A DNA stretch of 57,941 nucleotides from Candidatus Rifleibacteriota bacterium (GCA_029560455.1 JAKQKW010000391.1:1-57941), one strand, 5' to 3'; numbered from the stretch's first letter, positions 41,622-51,337 are shown. Made by a program: numbers and translations. Notes: generated by a model not told the origin, from the letters alone.

Positions 41622-42647
41622 ATGCATAAACTTCATTGTTTTAAGGCTTTGATTGCTGGTCTGTTTCTGGCTCTTGTCATGCCTGCTGCTGGCGTGGCTG
41701 CCGCGTCGCTCGATATGAATACTGTCGCTGTCAGCGAGCAATATTCGGCTGAGAAGTCTGAGGTTGCGAAATACACTGACACCGAAGATATGATTCTCAA
41801 CGATAATCTGGCGCAGGTTGGCGGTTATTTCAGTCGGCCGAAACTGCTGAAGCTGCTTGGTGGCAGTCGACGTGCCATTCTGACTTTCGATGATGGCCCG
41901 CACCCGAAGACCACACCTCTGATTCTTGAAACCCTCAGAAAGCGCAATATCAAGGCGATTTTCTTTGTTCTTGGCATTCAGGCAATGAAATACCCGGAGA
42001 TTGTGCGACAGATTCACGAAGAAGGCCATATCATCGGCAATCATTCGTTCAGCCACAAGAATCTGGCTCAGATCAGCGAAGAGAAAATGCGTGAGGAACT
42101 TGGCCGGACGAGTGAAATAATCGCCAAAATCACCGGTCAGCGCCCTGAATATCTCCGCCCTCCTTATGGCGCCATGAACCGAAATGTGCTGCGTGTGGCC
42201 GGCAGTGAGGGCATGTCGATCGTTCTCTGGACCATCGATCCGAAAGACTGGCAGAACAAGAATGAATTGACAGTTCTGCGAAATATCGACCGCCAGATGG
42301 GTATTTCGGGTGGTGACCGCCGGGGTGGCGCCATTCTGCTGCATGATATCTACCCATCGACCGTTCGAGCTCTCGAACCGATGCTCGATCGCCTTGCCAC
42401 CAGCGAAATTCGCATGACCAGCATCGATCGCCTCGACAGCAATGCCGCAACCTTCTGGGCCGCCAGAGAGCCGAATCTGCTGCGCAATGCTGCCTTTAAA
42501 CGTGATTTTAACCCGGCGCATACGGGCAATAACCTTCTGATAAGTATTCTTAAAGAAACCAGAAAGAAGCCTGACCTTTCGCCGATGGCGATTCTCAAGG
42601 CGCACAAGTCAGGCACTCTGCTGTTGTACCTGGCCAGAAACACCTGA
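41622..42647 (+). CDS. Exported polysaccharide deacetylase (NodB homology)
   Basis: 341 residues from ATG 41622, with GAGAGAG upstream. Signal peptide 1-28 (ending GVAAA). NodB domain about 80-275: TFDDGPHP (Asp-Asp near 90-91), metal His pair in HSFSH (141-145), RPPYG, WTIDPKDW and ILLHD. It removes N-acetyl or O-acetyl groups from peptidoglycan or exopolysaccharide in the periplasm. The last 65 residues are basic and have no known domain. Confidence 0.92.
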   Translation: MHKLHCFKALIAGLFLALVMPAAGVAAASLDMNTVAVSEQYSAEKSEVAKYTDTEDMILNDNLAQVGGYFSRPKLLKLLGGSRRAILTFDDGPHPKTTPLILETLRKRNIKAIFFVLGIQAMKYPEIVRQIHEEGHIIGNHSFSHKNLAQISEEKMREELGRTSEIIAKITGQRPEYLRPPYGAMNRNVLRVAGSEGMSIVLWTIDPKDWQNKNELTVLRNIDRQMGISGGDRRGGAILLHDIYPSTVRALEPMLDRLATSEIRMTSIDRLDSNAATFWAAREPNLLRNAAFKRDFNPAHTGNNLLISILKETRKKPDLSPMAILKAHKSGTLLLYLARNT

Positions 42648-42950
42648 AGCCTGAATTTTGTTTTAAAAGCACCGCCGGGAACCTGGTAAAGTTTCCGGCG
42701 GTGCTTTTTTTGCAGAGATTTTTAGACCGCCTGGTCCATCGTCAAATTTGCTTTATCTGTCGTTGTTGCAGGGCCCGCTTTTCGCTAAGCCTGCGTTTGC
42801 GAAGAACGGTAGCGTGCCGCGAAAATTATTCACCGCAGGGCGTCGCGACAGGGGGTCAGGCTTAAACGGCTGTTTTTGGCCCCGAAAATAGCCTTCTAAG
42901 ATGCAAAAAATACTCTTTTTAGTGTCTAAACTGACAATTGATCAGGGTTT
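42648..42950. other. Intergenic region with a terminator and otherwise nothing recognised
   Basis: A terminator follows the deacetylase gene. The rest (42712-42950) is GC-rich, then AT-rich near 42890-42950, and shows no gene. It is the 3' flank of the convergent cyclase gene. GGCT/AGCC around 42870-42895 could form a weak stem. Confidence 0.5.
42665..42711 (+). terminator. Rho-independent terminator after the deacetylase gene
   Basis: GCACCGCCGG (42669-42678) pairs with CCGGCGGTGC (42695-42704), extended by GAAC/GTTT inside and AAAA/TTTT outside, followed by a T7 run. Confidence 0.92.
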
Positions 42951-44597
42951 TTACTGGTCCGACCCCAGTTTGGGCTCGGGCTGTTCGACCGGCTGAGGTA
43001 CTGCTGCCGGGCGGTTTTGTTGGTTCTGGTCGAGTTTGGCCTGCAGTGAAATTACTTTCGGGCCCTTTGCCAGTTCCTGGATTTCGTAGACGGTTATGGC
43101 TCCTTCCAGGCCGCGAATGCGCTGGTTTTCACGTTTGACGAATTTGAGGCCCTTCGGGAGGTTGTTGAATGTTTCTTCGTCGACGAGAATACGGCTGCCA
43201 AGCTCTTTGTTGAGGGCTTCAAGGCGTGAGGCAAGGTTGACCGTTGTGCCCATGACCGTGAATTCCTGGCGGCGGGTCGAACCGATGTTGCCGGCGAGAA
43301 CCGGGCCGGTGGCGATACCAATTCTGATGTTGAAGTTTTCGAGGCCGCGGGCAGCCCACTCGTTTCTCAGTTGATCGAGCTCTTCAAGCATGGCGCAGGC
43401 TGCTTCGACGGCATTGCGCGATGGGTGTGGCAGTTCGCTGAGAACACCGAAACGTGCCATGACCGCGTCACCGATAAATTTATCGATTTCACCTTGATGA
43501 TTGAGCACGACTTCGGTCATGCGTGACAGATATTCGTTCATCAGCGATACAACTTCTTTTGGGCTGAATCTGGAGCTGAAGGCCGTAAAACCGGCAATGT
43601 CAGAAAAGAGAATGGCGGCCGTTTTGCTTACACCGCCCAGATCAATCTGACCGGGATTTTTTATCAGGTTTTCAACAAGCTCGGCTGAGGTATATCGCGA
43701 GAAGATTTCGTGCAGTCGGCGCTTTTCAGCGATTTCCTGTTCGGTGATTTTTTTGGTTGAAGTCAGTTCTTCACGGGTCTGGACGAAGATGTCGGCATTG
43801 GCGAGGGCGCCACCGAGAAAAGTCGGCAGAGCCGCGAGGAATCTGGTTTCGCTTTCGTCAATTTCGGTGTGTCCGTCGGTGAATGACTCGATGTGAATGA
43901 CACCATAAGCTTTATCGCGCGAAAACAGTGGTATGGCCACGAGGGTGTTCGATTGCGGTTTGCGGTCGAGCAGTTTGCGGACCTCAATATCGCTGACGGC
44001 GCTGCCTCTGAAAACGGTCTGTCGGCGCTTGAGAGAATAGGTGATGATGTGGGCATGCTCTACCGGCATGAACAGAACCTTTTCGATTTCTTTCGCATAG
44101 CCAAGCCATCTGAATGGGTAAAGCTCATTTTTATTTGGGTCGACAAGAAAAAGAATGTAGCGGTTGGCACCAATTTCGTTTTCGACAAGTTCACTGATAG
44201 CTTTGAACAACTGCTCTGGGTCAAGGGTGTCGAGAAGAGTCTTTACCTTCATCATGACCATGGAAAAGCGTTGTCTGACCTGGTCGAGTTTTTTATCGAG
44301 CAGGGCCTGCTTGGCCTGATATTCGTTGCGGATTTTGCGGGCGTAGGAATCTTCGACAGACTTTTTTATGGTCTGCTGCAACTTTGCTTCTTCACCGATC
44401 GACTTTTTGAGAACGGTCAGAAGAACTCCTGTCATCAGAATAAGCAGTAGAGCAAGAATACCGGCAATCCCCCAGGCAAGTGGTGCCGGTGCCGTGACGA
44501 TGGTCAGCGGTTCAGTCTGGGCATAAGCCATATCACTGCCTGATATGGCGGCAGTGAGAAGGGCGACAGACCAGTATTTGCTGACAGGAATTGGCAT
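42951..44597 (-). CDS. Membrane GAF-domain class III adenylate/guanylate cyclase
   Basis: 548 residues from ATG 44597, which overlaps the stop of the prepilin-like gene (TGATG). TM helix about 42-64 (LAWGIAGILALLLILMTGV) after a likely signal segment, coiled coil about 70-110, GAF domain about 125-275, a second short coil, and the cyclase domain about 325-510. Catalytic features: the first metal Asp in LFSDIAGFTAFSSRF, the second in IGDAVMARFG, GIATGPVLAGNIGS and MGTTVNLASRLEALN. It makes cAMP (less likely cGMP) in the cytoplasm. As the last gene of a pilin operon it may link pilus state to cyclic-nucleotide signalling. Confidence 0.9.
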   Translation of the reverse strand: MPIPVSKYWSVALLTAAISGSDMAYAQTEPLTIVTAPAPLAWGIAGILALLLILMTGVLLTVLKKSIGEEAKLQQTIKKSVEDSYARKIRNEYQAKQALLDKKLDQVRQRFSMVMMKVKTLLDTLDPEQLFKAISELVENEIGANRYILFLVDPNKNELYPFRWLGYAKEIEKVLFMPVEHAHIITYSLKRRQTVFRGSAVSDIEVRKLLDRKPQSNTLVAIPLFSRDKAYGVIHIESFTDGHTEIDESETRFLAALPTFLGGALANADIFVQTREELTSTKKITEQEIAEKRRLHEIFSRYTSAELVENLIKNPGQIDLGGVSKTAAILFSDIAGFTAFSSRFSPKEVVSLMNEYLSRMTEVVLNHQGEIDKFIGDAVMARFGVLSELPHPSRNAVEAACAMLEELDQLRNEWAARGLENFNIRIGIATGPVLAGNIGSTRRQEFTVMGTTVNLASRLEALNKELGSRILVDEETFNNLPKGLKFVKRENQRIRGLEGAITVYEIQELAKGPKVISLQAKLDQNQQNRPAAVPQPVEQPEPKLGSDQ

Positions 44598-45292
44598 CAA
44601 TAGGAAGGGGCCGAGTCAGAATGTGGTGGAACATTAACCCGGAATTTATGATTGTGGGGAATTTTGATATCAGAAGCCATGTAGCTCTGCGGCGGTTTAA
44701 GGGTGAGAGAGATCTCAAACATGGTGCCAACCGCGTTTGGGTCAGCTCCGGGGGTGATGATTTCTTCTTTATTCGCGTCTTTGACAATGGAAGAAACGGT
44801 GAAAGCGATATCTTCGACGTCATCGAGGGCGGCCAGAGGCTTGGTCGAGGCCGAGCTGACCAGTTCTATGCGCTTTTTCCTTTTGACGAGAAAAAAGTTG
44901 GTGTGCTGGCTTGAATGGGCATGGGTAGAGGAAAAGTCAAACTTTGTGTTTGAGACGTTCCAGGCGAGGATATTACCGTCAGCCGCGCTGCCGGGTGTCG
45001 GGTGAAACTTGAACGGTCTCGGAACAAAAGGAATAACCGGGTTTTCTTTGCCGACTTCACTCGTAAGATCGAGGAAATTTGTGGCTTCTTCAATATGCTT
45101 GCGCATGAACGACCAGAATATTTCGGCCTGGGCGGTGCGTTCCTGTTTCCAGACAGTTATTTTAAAGGTCTCGGTGCTGCGTCTGTATAAGAACATCATT
45201 GTCAGAACGAACCCTGACAATATCACAATCGCCACCAGAGCTTCTACCATGGTGTAAGCGGCTTTGTGTTTAATCTGATATGCGAACTTCAA
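44597..45292 (-). CDS. Prepilin-like minor pilin, PilW type
   Basis: 231 residues. Start is TTG 45292 with GGAGGA five bases upstream. Prepilin leader and helix at residues 10-34 (KAAYTMVEALVAIVILSGFVL) with Glu+5; the residue at -1 is Ala instead of the usual Gly, which prepilin peptidases tolerate. The soluble part is long with Pro-rich ends. It overlaps the previous gene by 23 bases. Confidence 0.75.
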   Translation of the reverse strand: MKFAYQIKHKAAYTMVEALVAIVILSGFVLTMMFLYRRSTETFKITVWKQERTAQAEIFWSFMRKHIEEATNFLDLTSEVGKENPVIPFVPRPFKFHPTPGSAADGNILAWNVSNTKFDFSSTHAHSSQHTNFFLVKRKKRIELVSSASTKPLAALDDVEDIAFTVSSIVKDANKEEIITPGADPNAVGTMFEISLTLKPPQSYMASDIKIPHNHKFRVNVPPHSDSAPSY

Positions 45293-45803
45293 TCAGTTCC
45301 TCCAGCACCTTGCGGGTGTCACCTGCCGCCCCCCATGTTCTGATTTTAAGATAATCGCGGGTATAGCCCTGAGCAGTTTTGGATACCAGACTGAATTCTT
45401 CAACCCCAAACGAGTGATTGCCGCCAGTACTCTGGTCTATTTTGGCTTTTATCCTTGCTGCCGGAGAACCGGCATTGTCAGACTGAAAATCAGCCATCCA
45501 TGCGGTCTTTAGTATGTTCAGTGCGTTAATCGCGGCTGCATCTGCGGTTCCTTTATTTTTCTGCATTTCAAGCGCATGAATTTTGTAATATTCAGATGGT
45601 AAAACACGATATTTATAGATCGCCAGCTGCATGGCAGCTGTGGCGGCCATAAGAGATCTTGAGGCATCTTGCTGATAGGTGTGTGAACCTCTGTGAGAAC
45701 GGGTATTAAAAACAAGAACCGTTACCAGCCCAAGTATGGCGATGCAAAAAACCATGACCACCGCCAATGCTACGCCTTTTCTGCTATTCGGCAATTTTTT
45801 CAT
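45270..45803 (-). CDS. Prepilin-like minor pilin, PilX type
   Basis: 177 residues. Leader and helix SRKGVALAVVMVFCIAILGLV (residues 7-27) without Glu+5, typical of PilX/GspK. Then QQDASRSLMAATAAMQLAIYKYR, the helix that follows in PilX proteins. The ATG at 45803 overlaps the upstream stop (ATGA). Confidence 0.75.
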   Translation of the reverse strand: MKKLPNSRKGVALAVVMVFCIAILGLVTVLVFNTRSHRGSHTYQQDASRSLMAATAAMQLAIYKYRVLPSEYYKIHALEMQKNKGTADAAAINALNILKTAWMADFQSDNAGSPAARIKAKIDQSTGGNHSFGVEEFSLVSKTAQGYTRDYLKIRTWGAAGDTRKVLEELIEVRISD

Positions 45804-46411
45804 CTTGCCATGTCCGCTCTGAAGGTTGCCAGTTCTATCGGTTTGGCACCTCCAAAATCTACCGTCACCTTAAGGCAGATCAGGTCGTTGAAACATGAGT
45901 AAGTTGCTACGGGTGGCGGTGGCGGCGCCGCTCCAGCGGATGGAACAGGCGGCGCATCCGGGGAAATCCAGGAAAATTCCAGGGCATTGTTGTGCGGAGC
46001 AGTGATATCTTGAGCCAGAAAAATCTTTTTGACCTCTGCCCCGATAATGTATCTGGTTTTGCCAATGGTTACCGGCGTACCACTGGCGTAACTGCCGGCG
46101 AAAGTAAGAGTTCCGGCAAAACTGCCTGACGGGGTTTGAATATTCAGCGGCAGCGAAGGAATTGCGCCATCTTTCAGCAGAGAGTAATTGGCGGTCATGA
46201 GAACATTGACCACTGCTTCACCAAGTTTAAGGGCCATTTCCTGTTCCATCTGGCGGGTTGCCACGCCGTAGTAACCGGAAAATGTTCCGATAGCCGGCAA
46301 AACAGCGATGGTAAGAATAAACAGAGCCATGAGAATTTCGATCAGCGAAAGGCCCGCCCGTCGAGACGGGCAGTGCAGCAGCAAAATTGTTTTTTGCAGG
46401 GATACAGGCAT
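45800..46411 (-). CDS. Prepilin-like minor pilin, PilV type
   Basis: 203 residues; ATG 46411 with AAGG upstream. Leader SRRAGLSLIEILMALFILTIAVLPAIG (about 16-42) with Glu+5 and a cut expected after the Ala-Gly. The C-terminal part holds a polyproline stretch (PPPPPVATYS) and two Cys (SCFNDLICLK) that could form a disulfide, as in many minor pilins. Confidence 0.8.
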   Translation of the reverse strand: MPVSLQKTILLLHCPSRRAGLSLIEILMALFILTIAVLPAIGTFSGYYGVATRQMEQEMALKLGEAVVNVLMTANYSLLKDGAIPSLPLNIQTPSGSFAGTLTFAGSYASGTPVTIGKTRYIIGAEVKKIFLAQDITAPHNNALEFSWISPDAPPVPSAGAAPPPPPVATYSCFNDLICLKVTVDFGGAKPIELATFRADMAR

Positions 46412-46432
46412 TAATTAACCTTATCGTCAGTA

Positions 46433-48622
46433 TCAGTCATTTTTTTCATGGCTGCGCTCAAGAATGCGAATTTCAGGGTTGTCGTCAGAAACTGTGACAT
46501 AAAGGCGTATTTTTCTTGTCAGACCGGCAAAGTCAGTGGCTTTAACTTCAATGAAGGGATATCTGGCGTTTTTCAGCTTTTTTTCATCCAGTTTTCCTGA
46601 TATGGCCTTGGTAGGTTCACGAAAAACCACGACCAGCGGTTCGGTCACGGCTTTATCTTTATCTAGAGGTTTTTTGTAAGTAGCAGCCGGGTATTGGTTG
46701 GGCACTTCAACCAGAATTTCACCTGAGAAAATTCCGGTTGGTATTGCGATAATCTTGTCAAGAACCTTTCCGGCTTCCATGGTTGCCCATTTAACGTTGT
46801 CATCGGCCCAGACGCTGATTTTATACTCAACGTCCTCCTGCAGACCGCCACCCGGCAGATTGAGCAGGGCCATAACTTCGCCGCCGATACCATTTCTGGC
46901 GCCATAGGTTTCGGGGTCGGTATCTGGCGCACCGTCGATTTTGGTATCAGACTGGTTGTAATCTTCGAGCCTGAAGTGTTTTCTGATAAACTCGTGTTTC
47001 GAAGCATCCTTGAATTCATCAAGCTTGGCTATTTCGGCAGTTGTCATGCCCGGGTCGCCGGGCAATGTGGCTCTGGGTTTGACATCGAATACATCGAAAT
47101 AGAGAGGCAGACCAAGGTCAGGATCTGCGAGTTTGGCCGTATCAAATTTGGGGTCAGGTGTGGCGCCGACAAACTTGCTGTAGGCATTGGCATTGCCCTC
47201 AGGGTCGGCCTTGGATTTTTCAAATTCGGTTGAATTGTAGATCGGTAGTGTGCCTGGTTTAACAACCGGTGGGAAGAACACGGTTCTGCCATCTTTGACC
47301 GACTCTATCTTGATGACAATGTTTGGTAGATCGTTGTCACGGATATGCACCATACCTTCACCACGCCGTTCACCGGGGTCGATAGTGGTCATATCTATGC
47401 TGGTGATAATGCCATCGGTCAGACTGGCGACGATTGGCCAGGGTTTGGCTTCTTTCGGGTCGCGCCCGAGGTTGGGTTCAGGCGAATTGCGCAGACCGTA
47501 GCAGGTTTCGGGGTCATTTTCCCGCAGATAAGGTTCTCCGGGGTTGACATTACCGGCTTTATCCCAGGTGAACACGCTGTAGCGCATGACGCCGTGGCAG
47601 GCGTTGGGCATGATAACGTGGTCAGTTTCTGAGCCGGAATCGATTTCGCGTGGTGGCTCCGGAAACCAGTTTTCTTCCTTTTCCCATTCACCTGAGGGGT
47701 ATTTGTCGATTTTGCCGAGCACAAGGCAGGTTCCGACCTTTTTGGAGTAGTTGTCGGTTATTTTGAGCCCTTCGACCTTATACCAGTCGCCGGTAGTGGC
47801 GGGTTTTGTCTTGCCAAGTTCGGGAAACTTGCCGTCGACGCAGCCGTCGATCAGCGGTGGCGTGCGGTCGGCAAAGTTCATTTCGTATTTTTCGCCGCTG
47901 GTGTCTGTTTCGGCACCGGTTGCGGTAACCAGACAGCTTTTCAGATCTGATCCCAGTTTGGTGTAGACATTATTGGTTGGCTGGTGGTGCTCTTCGCCCT
48001 GATTTTTATCTTCGGGGCCATCATAGCTGCCATCTCCGTCTTTGTCTTCTTTTTCTTCTTTGATGCATGGGGGATAATTACAGAAAGATTTGTTTTTTTC
48101 ACAGGATTTGGCATCTGGGTCGAAGTTAACCGGCGGAATATATTGCCAGCCGCCTTTGATGCACAGATAATATTTGCGTTTGTGTGGCTTGTCGCCTGGC
48201 TTATAGGTGAACGGAAACGATGTTACCTTGTTTTCGTGCCAGACTCTTTCTTTATCATAGCTGCCGGCGTCGAGATAGAAGTTTTCAAGCAGAAAGCCGA
48301 TAAAACTTTTTTCATGGTAGACCATGCCGCCAAATGAACTTATCAGGCTAAGAAGATTGCGACCAGTCTGTTCTTTTATGACCTTGTTGTAGTTGCTTTC
48401 GAGGTAGCCGGGCCATATTACCGGCCCAACACCAGTCACGTATGGCCTTATGTCGGTGATATCTTCAACGTCTTCATAGGTGTTCAAAGGTGAAGTTCCG
48501 AATTTGCTGCGCAGATCTGCCAGCTTGATCATTTTGATCGAGAAGGCATCATCTGCATAGCCTGCTGTAACGCACAATAACAGCGATAGAACCAGCAAAA
48601 AGGCATTCTTTTTTATAGTCAT
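46433..48622 (-). CDS. Exported protein of pilin operon B, possible tip adhesin
   Basis: 729 residues; signal peptide 1-23 (ending GYADD). No domain recognised with certainty. It has several Cys pairs (KSCEKNKSFCNYPPC), an EF-hand-like calcium loop (DKDGDGSYDG, about 199-208), and repeated Ig-like strand segments (YSVFTWDKAGNVNPGEPY; YPFIEVKATDFAGLTRKIRLYVTVSDDNP). Secreted calcium-binding proteins of this position in minor-pilin operons often are PilY-like tip adhesins, but the PilY propeller is not evident here. Followed by the PilV-like gene after 21 bases. Confidence 0.65.
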   Translation of the reverse strand: MTIKKNAFLLVLSLLLCVTAGYADDAFSIKMIKLADLRSKFGTSPLNTYEDVEDITDIRPYVTGVGPVIWPGYLESNYNKVIKEQTGRNLLSLISSFGGMVYHEKSFIGFLLENFYLDAGSYDKERVWHENKVTSFPFTYKPGDKPHKRKYYLCIKGGWQYIPPVNFDPDAKSCEKNKSFCNYPPCIKEEKEDKDGDGSYDGPEDKNQGEEHHQPTNNVYTKLGSDLKSCLVTATGAETDTSGEKYEMNFADRTPPLIDGCVDGKFPELGKTKPATTGDWYKVEGLKITDNYSKKVGTCLVLGKIDKYPSGEWEKEENWFPEPPREIDSGSETDHVIMPNACHGVMRYSVFTWDKAGNVNPGEPYLRENDPETCYGLRNSPEPNLGRDPKEAKPWPIVASLTDGIITSIDMTTIDPGERRGEGMVHIRDNDLPNIVIKIESVKDGRTVFFPPVVKPGTLPIYNSTEFEKSKADPEGNANAYSKFVGATPDPKFDTAKLADPDLGLPLYFDVFDVKPRATLPGDPGMTTAEIAKLDEFKDASKHEFIRKHFRLEDYNQSDTKIDGAPDTDPETYGARNGIGGEVMALLNLPGGGLQEDVEYKISVWADDNVKWATMEAGKVLDKIIAIPTGIFSGEILVEVPNQYPAATYKKPLDKDKAVTEPLVVVFREPTKAISGKLDEKKLKNARYPFIEVKATDFAGLTRKIRLYVTVSDDNPEIRILERSHEKND

Positions 48623-48624
48623 CT

Positions 48625-50133
48625 TCAGCCCCCTGTTGCATCCTCGACAAGTTTGAAGGCCATTCCTTCAAAAGTTTCGTCGGACTTGTCTTTACTATAA
48701 CTTATTAACAGATCACGCTCAATGCGTCTGATGAATTCAGGGTGCCAGCCGGTTCGTTTCCGGGCCAGACCCGAAAGCACAGATTCTTCAAAATCATGTT
48801 CATAGAGGTTATGTTTAAGTAATTTGCGTGTCAGACCGAAAAAATAATAGGCTCTGGGCCTGATGGCTTCGCTGGTGAAACTGTAGGCGAGAAAGCGCTG
48901 AGCACCCTCTATCTGACCGACTTTAAAAAGGGTAATGCCGGTCAGGTAATTTACCCAGGCGTTGTTGAGGTCGCGGGCGACGACGATAAGGTCGCCGAGG
49001 CATTCTTCAGGTGATTTGAAAATGATGGTGAATATACATGAAATCGCCAGTCTGAGCGAGCCAATTGAGAATTTCTCGACAAAAAGGGCTTCGGCTGAGA
49101 CCCAGACGAAATACAGCGCAAAAGGCATCAGTGCGAGAATCACCGCAAGCACAATATAATGCTGCGGGAAAGCGTAAACGTGACAGCGCAGGCGAAAACC
49201 GAATGGTTTGTATGGTTCGCCGTTCTGCGGGTCAGTTGCGAGCGCGTAGGCCAGCAGGTAGTCTCCTGAGCCGTAGTAACCCTCGGAAAGCAGCGGAAAT
49301 ACCGTGCTCTGCTCAGGTTTGAAATGGTAATATTTCCAGAGATCTTTGACTGCTGCCGGGTAGTTTTTCAGGCGAAGGTTGGCTTTGGCACGCATCAGCA
49401 GAAATTCATGGCGGTCAGGCATATCTCTGATGAGATTATTCAGAGATTCGACAGTTTCACGCATGCGGCCTTCGAGAAATGCGGTTTCAGCCTTTTCGAT
49501 GAATGATTCGAGCTGGTTGATATAAAGTATTTTTTCTTTGAGTTCGAGCGCCGGTTTATAGCCAGATTCGCGTTTAAGAACCTGCTCAACCAGTTCAAGG
49601 GCTTTTTCTCGTTCGCCCTGCGCAAAAAAGCCGCGGGCGCGGTTGATCAATGAAACTGCTGAATAGAGGTCGAGATCGTGACTGCGGCCGGTTGTCACGT
49701 TAACATCTATACCCTGATTGCGGTATTCTTCAATCTGCTCGTAGGTGCCCTTGATTTCTTTCAGTTTGGCCAGAGCATGCTCATCATCGCTGGCGAGTGT
49801 CAAGACCTCGCTGTAAAGCTTTTCGGCTTCTGGCAGGTTTTTGGCGTCGACAAAAAAGTCTGCCCGCTGGCGCAGGCTTTTTACATGTTCGGCAATTTTT
49901 TTCTGCAGGTCGGCAGACATTGCAGCGATGTCGGGGTCGTTCGGGTCGAGTTTACTGGCCCGTTGCAGATAATCACGGGCCATGCGCAGATCACCGTCGG
50001 CAAAAAACACCTTTGCTTTGCGCAGGTATTCTTTTCCCTGTGGGGTGATGGCCGAAACCGGGGTTAAAAAAACTGCAGCAAAAATCGCTGCAAGCAGCAG
50101 ACCGAGCTTAAATTGTTTTTTTCTGGTTGCCAC
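48625..50133 (-). CDS. TPR protein with membrane segments, first gene of pilin operon B
   Basis: 502 residues. Start GTG 50133 with GGGG nine bases upstream. Signal or anchor 1-28, then TPR units about 35-285 (EYLRKAKVFFADGDLRMARDYLQRASKLDPNDPD; ARGFFAQGEREKALELVEQVLKRE). Two membrane helices follow at about 318-370 (IVLAVILALMPFALYFVWVSAE), and a helical C-terminal domain. Two-base spacing to the next gene. A periplasm-facing scaffold for minor-pilin assembly is likely. Confidence 0.75.
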   Translation of the reverse strand: MATRKKQFKLGLLLAAIFAAVFLTPVSAITPQGKEYLRKAKVFFADGDLRMARDYLQRASKLDPNDPDIAAMSADLQKKIAEHVKSLRQRADFFVDAKNLPEAEKLYSEVLTLASDDEHALAKLKEIKGTYEQIEEYRNQGIDVNVTTGRSHDLDLYSAVSLINRARGFFAQGEREKALELVEQVLKRESGYKPALELKEKILYINQLESFIEKAETAFLEGRMRETVESLNNLIRDMPDRHEFLLMRAKANLRLKNYPAAVKDLWKYYHFKPEQSTVFPLLSEGYYGSGDYLLAYALATDPQNGEPYKPFGFRLRCHVYAFPQHYIVLAVILALMPFALYFVWVSAEALFVEKFSIGSLRLAISCIFTIIFKSPEECLGDLIVVARDLNNAWVNYLTGITLFKVGQIEGAQRFLAYSFTSEAIRPRAYYFFGLTRKLLKHNLYEHDFEESVLSGLARKRTGWHPEFIRRIERDLLISYSKDKSDETFEGMAFKLVEDATGG

Positions 50134-50209
50134 TCTGTTTAGACCCCATTGAAATTATAACATACCCATCTGAGAGTATGTACCCTATACGTCAGAATTG
50201 CGGGTTTTT

Positions 50210-50238
50210 TTGACTTTTAAAGTTTATATTGCTAGAAT
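50210..50238 (+). promoter_or_regulatory. Sigma-70-type promoter of the aldolase gene
   Basis: TTGACT (50210-50215), a 17-base spacer and TAGAAT (50233-50238). Transcription from about 50245 would give a 70-base leader ahead of ATG 50315. Confidence 0.8.
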
Positions 50239-50314
50239 TCTCTGGCACACAGTAATGACGTCGCCGGTGATTTTTTGGCGGCGCATCGCAAAGTCAGGCA
50301 CAGGAGGACAATTA

Positions 50315-51256
50315 ATGCCACTGGTCACCTCGAAGGAACTTTTTGAAAAGGCCTACAAAGGCGGTTACGCAATCGGCGCTTTCAACGTCAATAACATGGA
50401 AATCATTCAGGGTATCTTCGAAGCAGCAATCGAAGAAAAGGCTCCGTTGATCATTCAGGTTTCGGCCGGCGCCCGCAAGTATGCCCGCCATGAATATCTG
50501 ATTCACCTGATCCAGGCATCTATGGAAATGGCCGAAGCTTCCGGCGTTTCTATCCCGGTCGTTCTGCATCTCGACCATGGTGATGATTTCGAAATCTGCA
50601 AAAAGTGCATTGACGGCGGTTTCACTTCGGTCATGATCGATGCTTCCAAGCACCCCCTTGCCGAAAATATCAGAATCACCAAAGAAGTGGTCGCATACGC
50701 CCACGCCCGCGGTGTTACCGTTGAAGCCGAACTGGGCAAACTGGCCGGCGTTGAAGACGAAGTCAAGGTCGATGCCAAAGACGCAACTTACACCGACCCC
50801 GACGAAGCTTATGAATTCGTGACCAAGAGCGGTTGCGATTCTCTCGCTATCGCTATCGGCACCAGCCACGGTGCCTACAAATTCAAGGGCGAACCAAAGC
50901 TCGCTTTCGACCGCCTCGCTCAGATCGAGAAAAAACTTCCCGGTTTCCCGCTCGTACTGCACGGTGCCAGCTCAGTTCCCCAGGATCTGACCGATATCTG
51001 CAATAAATACGGCGCCAAGATTCCGGGCTCACGCGGCGTTCCCGAAGATATGATCGCCCAGGCCGCCAAAACCGGCGTCTGCAAAATCAACGTCGATACC
51101 GACCTGCGTATTGCCATGACCGGCATGATCCGCAAGGTATTCTTCGAACATCCTGAAGAATTCGATCCGCGCAAATACATGGCTCCGGCCCGCCAGGCCA
51201 TCAAAGAAGTCGTGCAGCGCAAAATGCGCATCATGGGCTGCTCAGGCAAAGCCTGA
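50315..51256 (+). CDS. fba: Class II fructose-bisphosphate aldolase
   Basis: 313 residues from ATG 50315, with AGGAGG at 50302-50307; the longer frame is not used. Class II (zinc) signatures: GAFNVNNMEIIQGIFEAA, the zinc His and catalytic Asp in VVLHLDHGDDFE, VEAELGKLAGVED, zinc His in AIGTSHGAYKF, VLHGASSVP, and INVDTDLRIA. It splits fructose 1,6-bisphosphate to dihydroxyacetone phosphate and glyceraldehyde 3-phosphate (glycolysis/gluconeogenesis). Stands alone with its own promoter and terminator. The shorter class IIA/IIB subtype is not decided. Confidence 0.93.
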   Translation: MPLVTSKELFEKAYKGGYAIGAFNVNNMEIIQGIFEAAIEEKAPLIIQVSAGARKYARHEYLIHLIQASMEMAEASGVSIPVVLHLDHGDDFEICKKCIDGGFTSVMIDASKHPLAENIRITKEVVAYAHARGVTVEAELGKLAGVEDEVKVDAKDATYTDPDEAYEFVTKSGCDSLAIAIGTSHGAYKFKGEPKLAFDRLAQIEKKLPGFPLVLHGASSVPQDLTDICNKYGAKIPGSRGVPEDMIAQAAKTGVCKINVDTDLRIAMTGMIRKVFFEHPEEFDPRKYMAPARQAIKEVVQRKMRIMGCSGKA

Positions 51257-51272
51257 TTTAAGTTAACCGATT

Positions 51273-51308
51273 TTCCGGCCCCACGCGTGATTGTGGGGCC
51301 GGAATTTA
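51273..51308 (+). terminator. Rho-independent terminator after fba
   Basis: TTCCGGCCCCAC (51273-51284) pairs with GTGGGGCCGGAA (51293-51304) across an 8-base loop, followed by TTTA. The T run is short, so termination may be partial and feed the lipoprotein gene that starts 30 bases on. Confidence 0.75.
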
Positions 51309-51337
51309 TCAGGACCGATTTTGGGAGGTCGGCAGCT

